Assembly (NCBI RefSeq): GCF_028502605.1
Contig: NC_079235.1
Coordinates: 1,054,001-1,118,000 of the forward strand
Direction of reading: 5' to 3'
Length of the DNA stretch: 64,000 bases
From: Trichoderma breve
Lineage: Eukaryota; Ascomycota; Sordariomycetes; Hypocreales; Hypocreaceae
Shown: positions 1-11,986 of the stretch, one piece after another
Numbering within the stretch: position 1 is the stretch's first letter
Layout: every line of letters starts with the position of its first letter
Translations under genes and position numbers: made by a program
Notes under the pieces: generated by a model
What the model was told of the DNA's origin: nothing
The model's input: only the letters and a program-made list of their open reading frames with translations
Database searches by the model: none

Positions 1-183
1 AAATATTGATAAAAAGAAAAAAATGAAGAGGGGGAATGAGGAATCCATAAACAAGATTAAGGACAAGGCGGAAAGACTCCAAAGCAATTATAACAAATTA
101 GGTAAACCCTTCCCCCTAACCCCACTCTGTTCATATGCGTGAGAAGTCCAGCAAGGGACTACTATATTGTCCTTGGCCCAAAC

Positions 184-2541
184 TTAATTGGCCACTTCCT
201 CTTCCACCCAGCCATTTAGGCCTCCCTGGATAGCCAGGCCATAGCCAGAGGCTCCCATTCCACCAAAGCTGGCTTGGTAGTGGTGGCCACGCCTCTCGCC
301 CGTGCTGCCGTTGCTCTCTGAGGGGCTGATGCCTCCATTCTCGAACCCGGGGGCCAAGACTGGAAGACTAACAGCGCGACTGTGCTGGCCACGTCCGTTG
401 CCGGGGGCAAGCAGGCCGCCAATGGTGGGGGCATTTGACATGGAGCCGTTCATGGAGTAGCCGTTGGAGATGCTAGCTGACTGACCGTGTCCACCGATGG
501 GGCCCTGCTGGGGAACATCCATTGACAGATCATTTGACTGGGCAGTGTTAAACAGAATGTTCTGCTGCACAGACATCTGCTGCTGCTGTTGCTGTTGCTG
601 CTGAGCTTGTTGCTGCATGTGGTTCAGGTACATTGTCAGCGGGTTGCTGTTAGCGTTGAACATGGCTGCCGCCGGCTGTGGCGTGTTCCCGTTTGAAGGC
701 GAGTTGCTGTTCTGTGAGCCATTGGGAGGTGGCGATGAGACACCATCGCCGCGGGGAGATGAGCTCTGCTGGACCTGGCGAGGGGGGTTGCCGCATCGAT
801 CCTTTCCAAAGTTGACTTTGAACTTCTTGTACTCCTCCTTGCCGCGGATGGCCTCGATGGCCTTGATGGCGTTGGCAATGTTGGTAAAGTTGACAAAGGC
901 GCAGCTCTTCTCGCGAAGGGCGTTGACCAGCTCAATCTCACCATACTCAGTGAAGTCCTGGCGCAATCGTTCCTCTGTCCAGGTCTCGTCCAGGTTGCCA
1001 ATGTAGACGTTGCGCGAAGCACCACCACTCACAGCGAGAGCAATGGCGGGCGGGAGGGCACCAGAGTGCTTGCCCCAGCCAATCTTGAGTCTGCGGTTGT
1101 GAATCATCAAACCCTGCAAGTTGCTGAGGGCATAGAATGACGCAGCAGCTGTGGGGTCGATAAAGGTCACAAAGCAGATGTGCTTGTCGGGAATGTAGCG
1201 GATGTGGTGCAGGAGACCACCTCGAACCACGTTGCAAATCTCCTCAATCGTAGTCTCCGGGTGGATGTTACCCAGGTAGATAGTTCGGTTGCCCAGGTTG
1301 TTCATGCCGCCCGCGCTCGTGGCAACGGCAGCGGCAGCCACCGACTGCTGTGCGAGAGCGTTGGAGATGAGGTCTCGATCGGCGCCAGTAAGCATGTGTG
1401 CGTATCCAGGGGCGATGCCCAGGTACTGAGCTGCGTTTTGCTGCTGCGTCTTGGAGACGTAGGCGCATCTGTCCTTGCCGTAGTACACGCGGCGAGGGGC
1501 TTGCCACTTGGCCTCCTGAGGCAACTGGGTGACGGCCTTGATCGCGTTCGCAATGGACAGGTAGTGGATGAAGGCAATGCTCTTCTCGCGGACAATCTTG
1601 ATGGTGTCAATGGCACCAAACTTGCCGAGATCCTCGCGCAACTCCTCATCGGAAACCTCCTCGGGAAGGTTGCCCAAGTAGACATTTCGGGAGGCACCAG
1701 ACTGCTGGACGGCAAGCGCCACAGATGTTGGGACCTGAGACGGCTTGCCCCAGCCAACCTTGATATCCTGGCCCTTGATGCACAGTTTCTTCAAAATGGC
1801 ATCTGAGTGGAAGTGGGTGGCGGAGCTGGCATCGAGGAAGGAGATGAAGGCGCAGTTCTTATCGGGGAGCAGGCGGACGGACTCGATTTGACCACTTCGG
1901 ACGTGACCCAGGATCTCCTCAGCGCTGGTGTCGGGAGGGATATTGCCGAGGTAGACGGTTCGGCTGGTTCCCGTCACGACGCCGGCGCCCATGGAAACGG
2001 GAGAGCCAGGCTGCATAGAGCTCTGCATGTTGAAACCAGTGGGCGACTGGGGAGGGAAGAACTGAGGCGCTCCATAGGTTGAGGGGGAAACCAGAGCCTG
2101 GTAAGACTGAGGAGACATGCTGGGCTGCACGGGGCTCGAGATGCCGCCGTTGTGCTGCTGAGCATTGGCCTGCTGATGCTGAGTCTGCTGGAAGCCAGAC
2201 AGTCCCTGGAACTGAGGGCTGCCAAAGGCGGCCGGGCTTCCAGGTTGAAAGGGGCTGCCCAGGAGCAGCTGCGACGGGAGCAGAGGCGTGAATTGCATGT
2301 CAAAAGCCGTTCCCGGGGTCATGTCATGGCCATTGGGCTGATTCTGGTTCATGTTCTGGGTGTTGAGCGTGGGAATGTTGGCGCGACGAGGGTGGCGGTC
2401 AGCGAAGCCCGAGATGTTGGAGGTGAAGGCTCCATGCGAGAAGCCAGTATCGCTGTTGGAGGGCTTGGAGGCATGGCCGAAACGCGCGCCATTGGCACCG
2501 GTTGGCGCTCCCTGGCCAGCATTTCCATTAAGCTCCTGCAT
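184..2541 (-). CDS. Four-RRM RNA-binding protein, Mrn1/Nrd1 type
   Basis: Predicted RNA-binding post-transcriptional regulator of the fungal Mrn1 (budding yeast) / Nrd1 (fission yeast) family. Counting from the ATG at 2541 (785 aa), four RRMs lie near residues 194-266, 285-359, 419-491 and 510-584. Their RNP1-like strands are KNCAFISF, KSIAFIHY, KHICFVTF and KSCAFVNF, and RRM2 and RRM4 both end in a GKDRC motif. The roughly 190-residue N-terminus is low-complexity (Gln, Pro, Ser, Asn), and a polyglutamine run lies near residue 650. The start is uncertain. The frame stays open to 2667, with only a GTG at 2631 and an in-frame TGA beyond, and a possible splice acceptor (CAG) ends at 2644. A short upstream coding exon is therefore possible. 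The body is one uninterrupted exon. Family assignment rests on the RRM layout and is firm; the RNA targets cannot be read from sequence. Confidence 0.86.
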   Translation of the reverse strand: MQELNGNAGQGAPTGANGARFGHASKPSNSDTGFSHGAFTSNISGFADRHPRRANIPTLNTQNMNQNQPNGHDMTPGTAFDMQFTPLLPSQLLLGSPFQPGSPAAFGSPQFQGLSGFQQTQHQQANAQQHNGGISSPVQPSMSPQSYQALVSPSTYGAPQFFPPQSPTGFNMQSSMQPGSPVSMGAGVVTGTSRTVYLGNIPPDTSAEEILGHVRSGQIESVRLLPDKNCAFISFLDASSATHFHSDAILKKLCIKGQDIKVGWGKPSQVPTSVALAVQQSGASRNVYLGNLPEEVSDEELREDLGKFGAIDTIKIVREKSIAFIHYLSIANAIKAVTQLPQEAKWQAPRRVYYGKDRCAYVSKTQQQNAAQYLGIAPGYAHMLTGADRDLISNALAQQSVAAAAVATSAGGMNNLGNRTIYLGNIHPETTIEEICNVVRGGLLHHIRYIPDKHICFVTFIDPTAAASFYALSNLQGLMIHNRRLKIGWGKHSGALPPAIALAVSGGASRNVYIGNLDETWTEERLRQDFTEYGEIELVNALREKSCAFVNFTNIANAIKAIEAIRGKEEYKKFKVNFGKDRCGNPPRQVQQSSSPRGDGVSSPPPNGSQNSNSPSNGNTPQPAAAMFNANSNPLTMYLNHMQQQAQQQQQQQQQMSVQQNILFNTAQSNDLSMDVPQQGPIGGHGQSASISNGYSMNGSMSNAPTIGGLLAPGNGRGQHSRAVSLPVLAPGFENGGISPSESNGSTGERRGHHYQASFGGMGASGYGLAIQGGLNGWVEEEVAN

Positions 2542-3399
2542 CCCGAGAAGGTGAGGGGGGACGAGAGAGTCCCGCCCAGCGTGACCGAGAACAGCCGTTT
2601 TGAGAGATTTCGACGTGCCTGGGAAAGGCACGAAAGGGTTATGCTGGTGGAGGTTCGAGCAGCCGGTTGTTCACGGGAGCCCAATACAAGAATTGCTGAC
2701 GAAGATGTAACTCTTTTATGCAGAAACAAGGTAAAAATAGCAATGCGTCTTCTTCGAGGTAAGTCACGAGGTCCACCACAGATCAAACCGCTGTACCACA
2801 GGAAAAAAGGGGGTCGATGAATGGATGGAGGTTATATGTATGGAGAGTGACTTTTGTTTTTGATTTCGAATCCAAGCAGATTATGAACTGGAAGCAATCG
2901 AAGGTTGAATATTCAAGAATCGCAAATATTAAAACGGCAATATGCAAGCTCCTAGAGACATGAAAACGAGGCGAACTGGCGGCGTACGAGTAAGCAAGCA
3001 GTCGCTGCGACAAGACGGATGCGATTGAGTGAATAAAGCCGCCACGGGGAGTATATCGAAGAGTGTCGGTGAGCGAGGGTAGCAAAGCTAACAAGAACGA
3101 ATAGACAAGGTCGCAGGGTCCTCGGGATGCGAAGAAGCGGATTAGTCGAGCAATAATATTAGTAAGAATATGGGCAGAACGAAGGTCGCGTCGCAGCAAG
3201 ACAAGATTCGATCCAATATCCAATATCGACGGCGGACAGGACCCAATTGGCTTTCCAAGACTGCGATTGACAACCTAGACCGTTGGCTCGGGACAGTCCA
3301 GTCGATCCAGCTGGGGAAACGACGCGGTGGATGTTGAACAGTCTAGGGCCTGGCGCAACTAAATTGTAGGAGCAAGATCGGTAGGACCGGGGGGGTGAA

Positions 3400-3790
3400 G
3401 GGGAGGGAGAAGAAGAATAGGAAGAGGAGTAAAGGTAAGAGGCAGAAAAGAGAAGAGGAGCAACGATGGAGCAAATGAAGGCAAAGAGTAATAAGAATAA
3501 GGGATGAAGAAAATAACGGGCCACCGGCGAGGCGTGCTCAGCGGCAGTTTTTTCTGGAGCAGAGCGCCAACGCGAGCAAGGGGCCGGAAGGAGAGAAAGA
3601 TAAACTAGAACCCTGAAAGGCTAGGAGAGAAGGAAGAAAAAGAGGGCCAGCAATGGGAGCTCGTACAAGTACAGGAACGGAACAGAAGTAGGAGGCGGAG
3701 GAGGGAAAAGAGAGCGGACAGCGACCTGGACCAGACAGGAGAGGAGAGGAGAGGAAGCGAAAAGAGAGCGACGAACAGAGGCCAGGGGGT
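3400..3790 (-). promoter_or_regulatory. Pyrimidine-rich leader/promoter block of the RRM gene
   Basis: The + strand is strongly purine-rich here, including about four GGAGA/GAGGA units near 3737-3756, so the gene strand is CT-rich. CT-rich blocks near transcription starts are common in filamentous fungi. If this one marks the start, the RRM gene has a leader of roughly 1 kb. The transcription start itself is not visible. Confidence 0.4.
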
Positions 3791-4255
3791 GGTTTAGTCG
3801 CTTCTGTTGGTGTGGCCGAGGGTTGGAGTACTGGTACCTGGCACGACGGGGGGCGTAGTGCGAGGGGAGGTAGCGTGTACGGGGGAGCATCGTGGCGAGT
3901 GCGGTTGGGGGAGAGCAAGAGAGGTACCAGCACCTGGGAGTTTTGTCGGGGCGAGCACCACCATCTGTACCGGTACGAGATGCTACGAACTTGGCACTAC
4001 CAGAACCTTACTAACCTACCCGTTCAGGTGGCAGGAGGCGTGCAGACTGGGCTGGGCTGGAAGCAGAGAGCAGGAGAGCAGGAGACAAGCACAAGCACAA
4101 GCATTGATGTACCAACTTGAGGATGCTACAAGCATTTGCCGATACGGCGCCGTACCTCTTGCGTACCGCAATGACCACCTGTACTCCGTCTACAGCACAC
4201 AATCTGCTCCATGGCGAGGGTATCGGCGGTACCTGCCGATGCCCGCGCTGGCTCT

Positions 4256-4282
4256 GTACTGTACCAGTACCTGTACCCGTAC
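4256..4282. repeat. GTAC cluster
   Basis: Five GTAC tetramers lie within 27 bp, where about 0.1 is expected by chance. The spacing is 5-6 bp. See the finding on GTAC clusters. Confidence 0.8.
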
Positions 4283-4909
4283 ACGCTGCTGCAGCGCAGA
4301 CGCGGTGGTACCTGGACCTGGGCCAGAACCTTTATTGAGATGGACAGTTGCCCAAACGGGACGGGGATGGAATTGGCTGCGGTGGTAGTTTAATGACCCG
4401 GCGCAGGGGTTGCATCTGCTGGACCCAGCGCTACTGGAGAGGGACTGGCGCGCGGTTTAGGGGTTGCAGTGGCGTGCAGTGCCTGAGCGACAGGGGGGCA
4501 CGCTGGAGCCCTTTGGGGGGAGAACAACTTCGATGGTGCTGCCGAGAGCGGCCAGCTTTGTATCTTTGCATAGTGAAACAGCTGTGGCGGTACCGTGCAA
4601 TTCAGCCAGCGTTTCTTTTCCTTTTAGCGTGGTGGGGCACGGGAATGTGGCCTCTTCTTTTTTTTCCTTTTCTTTGCTTTTTCCCCCTCTTGACTGCTTG
4701 TCGTTCGTCGTCGAATATTGAAGACATTTGGGGGCACACTTGGTCTAATACGAACATGGTGGTACCTTGTCTTGTACACGTACACGTATGTCCATTGCGA
4801 AATGCAGGTACAGTTACGGACAAGACGATTGAAGGGCCACAGATAGGAACAGATGAGATGCGCCCAGAGAATTAATGGAACTGGGCGTCTTTGATGGGGA
4901 TTGGCTCGA

Positions 4910-4962
4910 GTACCCGTACAGTACTCATACTACCTGTAATCGTACGTACGAGCACAAAGTAC
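4910..4962. repeat. GTAC cluster
   Basis: Six GTAC tetramers lie within 53 bp, including a tandem CGTACGTACG. More copies follow near 5020-5030 and 5330-5345. Confidence 0.8.
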
Positions 4963-7798
4963 TGCAAGTATATAAGCCGGATGCGGCGTCCACTCTGGGT
5001 TAGCAGTGCTGCAGCGACAGGTACAGGTACAAGGCTCGGAGTCTCCATCCACTGCTGTCAGACGGGTCGAGTGAACCATTGGAGGAGTGCCCTGTGGGAA
5101 TCGAATACAGCGTGGCATGAATGGGCTCCAATTCAAATTACAGGAAGCACGCTCATGTGTTGACCTGCATGGTGCAAACTCTAATGGGCTCGTAAAAGAC
5201 ATCAAGATGATTGATGGGTTAGACAACGCACCAAAAGACATGTGGCCAACCTGAGGCTGAGGTACGTAGCCCCAAAAAAGTTACGGGGTATGAGTACACG
5301 AGAGCAAGAAAAGGAGTGACAGGTGTACAAACGGTACCTGCTGGTACTCGCACCATGTTGGCGATCCAGATCCATCATCGCAAGTCTATGGGGAGCTATT
5401 ATTAAAAAGAGGCACCAGACTGGGCCCCAGCTAATTACATTACATTGGACTTGCTTGCTCAAGAGAGATGGATGGATGTAGACACTATTTTCAAACCGAG
5501 TCAATGTGAGGGTGAGGTGAAGAGAAGGTAGCAGCGATAACAAGAATGGTCTCCCATCCCATGTCATGCAATGCCTTGCCATGCCATGTTGCCGGAGTGG
5601 TGAATCACCTTTCAAAGGAACGGCCGCCGCCTCCTTACTCGGGCACAGATCCCTATTCCAGCTGGGGGACACAAGACGGGCCTCACACATTCAAAGGAAC
5701 CCCCAATGCTACATTACATTACCTTCTTTTAAAAGGAGAGTCACCGGCAGACCTTGGCAACAGGCAGCTGCAAAATTTCCCTCCCGCGTGCGTATTCGTG
5801 CAGAAATAATAGTAATAAAGTAATAAATAATAATGAAATGCTAATTATAATAATCACCGGTCAAATCTGCTGCTGCATGTGCTTTTTGGGCTTCTTCTCC
5901 TGGCCAACCGCCCAATTCAATTCTCACCGCCACGCATCTTGTCTCTCTCACCTGCAGCCATGGCCGTCTTCTTGCTCCATCTTTGACCGCGTTCTAGCGA
6001 ATTCCATCCATAATTTCGCCGCCCTCATGCAGGACACCCCCCCTCATTGTCATCTTATTCATCCCGTTCACTAACAGGTACTAATTGACCCCCCGTAAAC
6101 GCCTTGTTCGCGTATTTCGCTGTGGCTAGAATCTAGTGCCCTGGCGGTAGGCTCTTCAGTCTTAGTATGGCCTTTGGCGCATTCCGAGCTCGTCAAGGCA
6201 ACCCTGGAAAAGCACACCGAAGCTACAGGTTGGTACTAGGTGACACGACCAGTGGCGGCAGAGTTGAGCACAGGGTTGATCCCGTATCAATTCGATGCCC
6301 GTGTCGTGTGTTGCTTCATTTCCTGTGCAGCTGATGATGGTGCTACTACTAGTATGAGTAGCCCTTTCTTTTTCTTCACATGTCCTTTTGGAGAAATGAG
6401 GGCCACCGATTGCAATTGCAATCATGAACAGGGGCCCGAGCCAACAGCGCCATTGTGAGCAGTTGAACGGAAGCGGATGGCCCATCATCACGACACTACG
6501 TACGGAGCCACCGCCTGTCATCGCCCGTTAATACAACTACAAGCAAGTGAACACACTGTACTGAACAGACAGCCCGCGGAGCCCCGAACAGGCCTCTGAG
6601 CCGTGGGTGAAACCAGAACCCCAAAAGTCGAAACTGCACGACGGCTAGATCGGAAAAGGCGTCTGTGGCTATGGCATTCTGATACCGCTGCTTGCTTACA
6701 GCATAACGGAGCACCCAATATTACCTGCATCCTGTCTTTTGAAAGTCTCGGAGAAATTAGCTGGGGCCCTTCCTTTCGTAGCACACAATCACTGAGAACA
6801 ATGGGGGTGGCCTGAGAAAAAGCAATTGGAACCGTATTGCCGTATAAGCATGTGGCGATTCTGCAATCAAAACATCAAATCGATTCATTTTGCACGCAGC
6901 GCTTTAGCCGCTTCGAGCGGTAGCTACAGCTAAAACTCCGCATTGGAGCAGTGGCCGTCTGCTGGTACCTTGCATAGCCGCTCCAACGCCAACAATGCGA
7001 CGACAAGATTTGATGGGTTGATGGGCATCCATACTTTTTTGATTTGATGAGAGGGTTTTTGTGGCGATGCCATGTGGGATGGAGCAAGGCCTGCAGTTCT
7101 GCATGGATATCTGCATTAATCTGCATTGACGCGGGCTTGCTGTTTGATACTATATTTATACTAATTATAACTGCATCAACTTATTATCCGGATGCATGTG
7201 CATGTAACAAGCCTGAACCTCATGCATGCAGTTATGGCGACGCCAATTTCTAGACTACAAGTCATGCATGATACAGGTAGGGTAAAGTATATGTAGCTAC
7301 TGATTGGGGTGTAAATACACGTGCCCAACAGGTATCAATATCTTTGTTTTGTGGCGGTTTCGGTGATTGAGTCGTCAGCGGTCTATTCGCTGAATTCGAA
7401 ACATTCACTCCTTGCGTCAGGTATCATCTGCATTCAGACACTTACTAGCTGGCAACATTGGCAGTTAGTTTCAAACAAAGCATAATTTACCCAGAGTTAA
7501 CCATGAACAATAACGTGCTACCATTGCATTCATTCATCTAATAACAAGTACCGTTTATACGATTTGTGCGAATTGCCTTGGTAACAAACAGAAATGAGAA
7601 TCAACAAGATCTCTTATATCCTATGACGTTTACATACATGTACCTCGCAATCAAACACTACCAGTATCATCAAGAGACAGAAACAAAATATTATATCATT
7701 CAATCATAAATCATGCAGCAATTGTCCCTCCAAACCCAATACCAACATCCAGCCTCCAACCTCCATACATTTCCAATCTCACTCCAACTAAGCCCATC

Positions 7799-9152
7799 TC
7801 AAAGCTCATCCTTCCCCCCAACATCCTTCACCCTTCCCATCTCCCCCATCCCCCTCTTCACAATCGAGCTCAACATCTCATATACCGCCTGCGCCGCCGC
7901 CAAAGCCGTCTCCTCGCCCTGCCCCTGATACGCCGGCGCAACCTCCACCACATCCGCCCCCACGATATTCAGCCCCTCGATGCCCCTCAGGATCCGAATC
8001 AGCTCCCTCGTCGTCCATCCGCCCGGCTCCGGCGTCCCCGTCCCCGGAGCAAAAGCCGGGTCCAAGACGTCAATATCGAGAGATAGATACACCGGATCCT
8101 CCGTGCCCAGCGTCTTCATGATACCGTCGACGATGCCCTTGGTGCCCACTTCGTCGATATCATCCGCAGAGAACCGGATCCAATTCTGCGCCGTGTCGTC
8201 CTCGTTGTCGAAGTTCGTGACGCCACTAAGCCTTGAACGTAAACCAGCATGCACAGACTGCTCGTTCGTAGCATTAGACAAGAGGCCTTCCTGGTTGGCC
8301 ATCCAGAACATAGACCCGTGGTTAAAGTGAGTCGCCCCCCAATACGACGGATACGCAGCCGGATCCCAAGTATCAAGATGTGCTATTTGAAACCACCGTG
8401 ATTAGCATCTCTCAAACGCTCCCAGAACGGCAAAACCCACCATCAAAGTGAAGCACCCTCACAGGCCGCCCATAAATCCCCTTCAACGCCCTTAAAGCAG
8501 GCAGCGCAAGACTATGATCCCCTCCCAACGTAATAATCTTCGGCCTCGAACTCAGCGCCGACACAGTCCCCCTCCCACCTAGCTCCTTAAACGCCTGCGT
8601 CATCTGCTCCCTCGCAATGTTATTGTCAAACGGCGTAATGGGGATATCGCCGCAATCCACAATCTTAGCCCAGTTCTGGTACGGGTTGATGTTGGCGCGA
8701 GGGTTGAAGCCTCGAAAGGCAGTTTGTCGGGATGAAGCCTGGCGGATGGCTCTGGGGCCGAAACGCGCGCCTTGGAGAACGTCAGTCTATGTTCATGTTT
8801 GACTTTTGTTTTTGGATGAAGAATCATGTTTACCTGGACGGTAGCTCAAGGCTGTGTCGAATGGCGCTCCGACAATGGCAATATCGAATTTCTCAGCGGG
8901 ATTCGTTAGACACTTGACATAGTCCAGGTGCGCAAACGAACCAAACCCAGTAAATGACCACTAAAAGGCTCAAAAGTCAGTATTCCATCTTTTCTTACCA
9001 AAGATATGAAAGGAGCTCACATCGGTTCCCCATTTCGCCTCCAGCTCGGCCAGCTCCTCCTTGGTCCATTCCCTCTCGTCATGCTTCTCATGGCTGCACC
9101 CCGCGGATAAACTTCCCCAGAAGAGCCAGCTGAGAAACACAGCCGTCTTCAT
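7799..9152 (-). CDS. Agmatinase/arginase-family ureohydrolase with signal peptide
   Basis: Predicted Mn-dependent ureohydrolase, cleaving a guanidino compound such as agmatine to release urea. There are four exons: 9021-9152, 8834-8960, 8441-8770 and 7799-8382 (390 aa). The introns are 60, 63 and 58 nt with GT-AG ends. All metal-binding signatures are present: GGDHS, DAHLD (created by joining exons 3 and 4) and SLDIDVLDPAF followed by PGTGTPEPGG. This argues for an active enzyme. Residues 1-18 form a hydrophobic secretion signal ending near SAGCS, and an acidic/basic linker follows. Many ascomycete agmatinase-like proteins carry such a leader, so this copy probably enters the secretory pathway instead of serving cytosolic arginine breakdown. 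The substrate (agmatine, arginine or another guanidino acid) cannot be decided from sequence alone. Confidence 0.88.
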
Positions 9153-10468
9153 ATTGACTTACTGTGTATGCGCTTGTCTCTCCCAGTTGAAATAAACAAA
9201 TCCTCGATTTATCAGCTAAAGCAAAAATAATGATGATAAAAAGTAAACTCGAAGACTAGAAAACAGTAAGCTCCAACCCAATATATATCTCCCCAAAAAC
9301 TCCCCTCTTCCACACAAAACCGGCGCCACCAGCTAGTCTAGCACATAAAAACACCATCACAAATCATACAGAAGCAGCTACTACATAACCTAGTATGTAT
9401 GTCTAAGTCAAGTCAATCTCTAATCCAGATTTTCTCCCCCCATTCAAAAAAGCCGCATCCATTGGTCGTTGGATTTAAAGCAAGCAAGCAACGGTGGAGA
9501 ACCCCCTCCTTCGGATTACATGCAAATTGAGCCCGAACTGCCCTTTCGGGAGGAGGCAGCCCAGCGCCGATTGGAGAGGAATCAAAGATGCAGATAGTCT
9601 TAGCCAGTGGTGACAGATAACGCCTTTTGATGCACATTTGACCCTTCTGTTGCTGTCAACGACGCCCAACTCGTTAACCATAAGCCCAGAGTTCTGCTGA
9701 TCCGTCGGTATAGATGGGGCATTTTCCTCCTAGTGCCATGGGGCAATTCTTCATGCAGTTGACGCATTGATGAAGAAACGCGGGGGGAAGACTAAAAGTA
9801 GTCCAGAAGCTGTCTAAAGTATCACTTATCGAGTAGGGAGATCTTGGCCCCCAAATCATCTCACATGTTTGGAATGTCTTGGCATCACAAACATAAAAGA
9901 AAGAAAGGTCAAGAAAAGAAAACTGGGCATAACAAAAGGTCCGGTCAATTTAACTGCACTCCTAATCGCCAAACTTCCCTATCGAAACATGCCTTGTCTG
10001 CATTTTATAAGTTCCCTGGCCCAAAATATAGAGAGAAACGAGAATAGACGGGAACGTAGATCCGGCCTCTGGTCTCGAGGCCACTGAGCAATGACAATAA
10101 CGGAGAAGCACGGGCAAGGACTGCCGACAACGGAGCAGGCCGCATATCTAGGAAGCTCTTCGCCACTGCCCTCTCCGTGCCCATCGCGGACGAGGTCTTG
10201 CTTTTGCCATGACCAGGCACAGGGGAAAATCCATCGCACGATTTCCTTGACGGAAACAAGTAAATCACAACCCCCTATTTGCCAGTGATATCAACCATCG
10301 TGGGTAGGCAAGCCCAACTCGTCCAAGTCTATCAACCCCGTCCACCAAACACAACCACCGTCTCCAATTGACCTCGTCCATGTATCCAGAACCCATCCCT
10401 TCTGGCCAACTGACCATCGAGTGAAACAATGGCAATATCCTATGACGCAATTTCCTGAGACTCATGGT
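9153..10468. other. Spacer between cdc42 and the ureohydrolase gene
   Basis: About 1.3 kb between two genes on the - strand. It must hold the 3' region of cdc42 and the promoter of the ureohydrolase gene. No coding sequence or repeat family was recognised. Confidence 0.6.
9281..9288 (-). promoter_or_regulatory. TATA-like element of the ureohydrolase gene
   Basis: ATATATAT lies about 130 bp upstream of the ATG at 9152, in an AT-rich promoter. The position is reasonable for a fungal core promoter. Function is inferred. Confidence 0.35.
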
Positions 10469-11741
<1,273 letters not shown>

Positions 11742-11941
11742 GGTGGTGCTGCTTATGCGGTTCCTTGACGAAGAGGGAGGTCTGACGACGGAGGGCAGGA
11801 TGGAGGCCGAGATGCCTTATCGCAGCGCGTGCCGCGGGGAGGGAAGATGCGAGGACGAGGTTTTGATGGCTGCGAATTGAGGCTCTGGAGTTTTGGAGTT
11901 GAAGATTAATTTGGCGGGAGAGAGTAAGTCGTAGTGACAGT

Positions 11942-11986
11942 AGCAGCAGCAGTAGCAGCAGCAGAGCCAGCAGTAGCGGCGGTGGT
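11942..11986. repeat. AGC/GCT trinucleotide repeat upstream of cdc42
   Basis: An interrupted AGC tract of about a dozen units, 200 bp upstream of the cdc42 ATG. It is therefore in the promoter or 5' leader. On the cdc42 sense strand it reads GCT/CTG and could form hairpins in the leader RNA. Confidence 0.75.

Larger units (their letters stand above)
2542..7798. other. Gene-empty spacer upstream of the RRM gene
   Basis: About 5.2 kb between the 5' end of the RRM gene and the 3' end of the ureohydrolase gene. No open frame here resembles a protein family or has plausible composition. The first 1.3 kb is probably the promoter and leader of the RRM gene. It also holds two GTAC clusters and a CATG-rich stretch near 5550-5590. 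From about 5.8 to 7.6 kb the DNA is more AT-rich and I see nothing specific in it. Confidence 0.6.
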
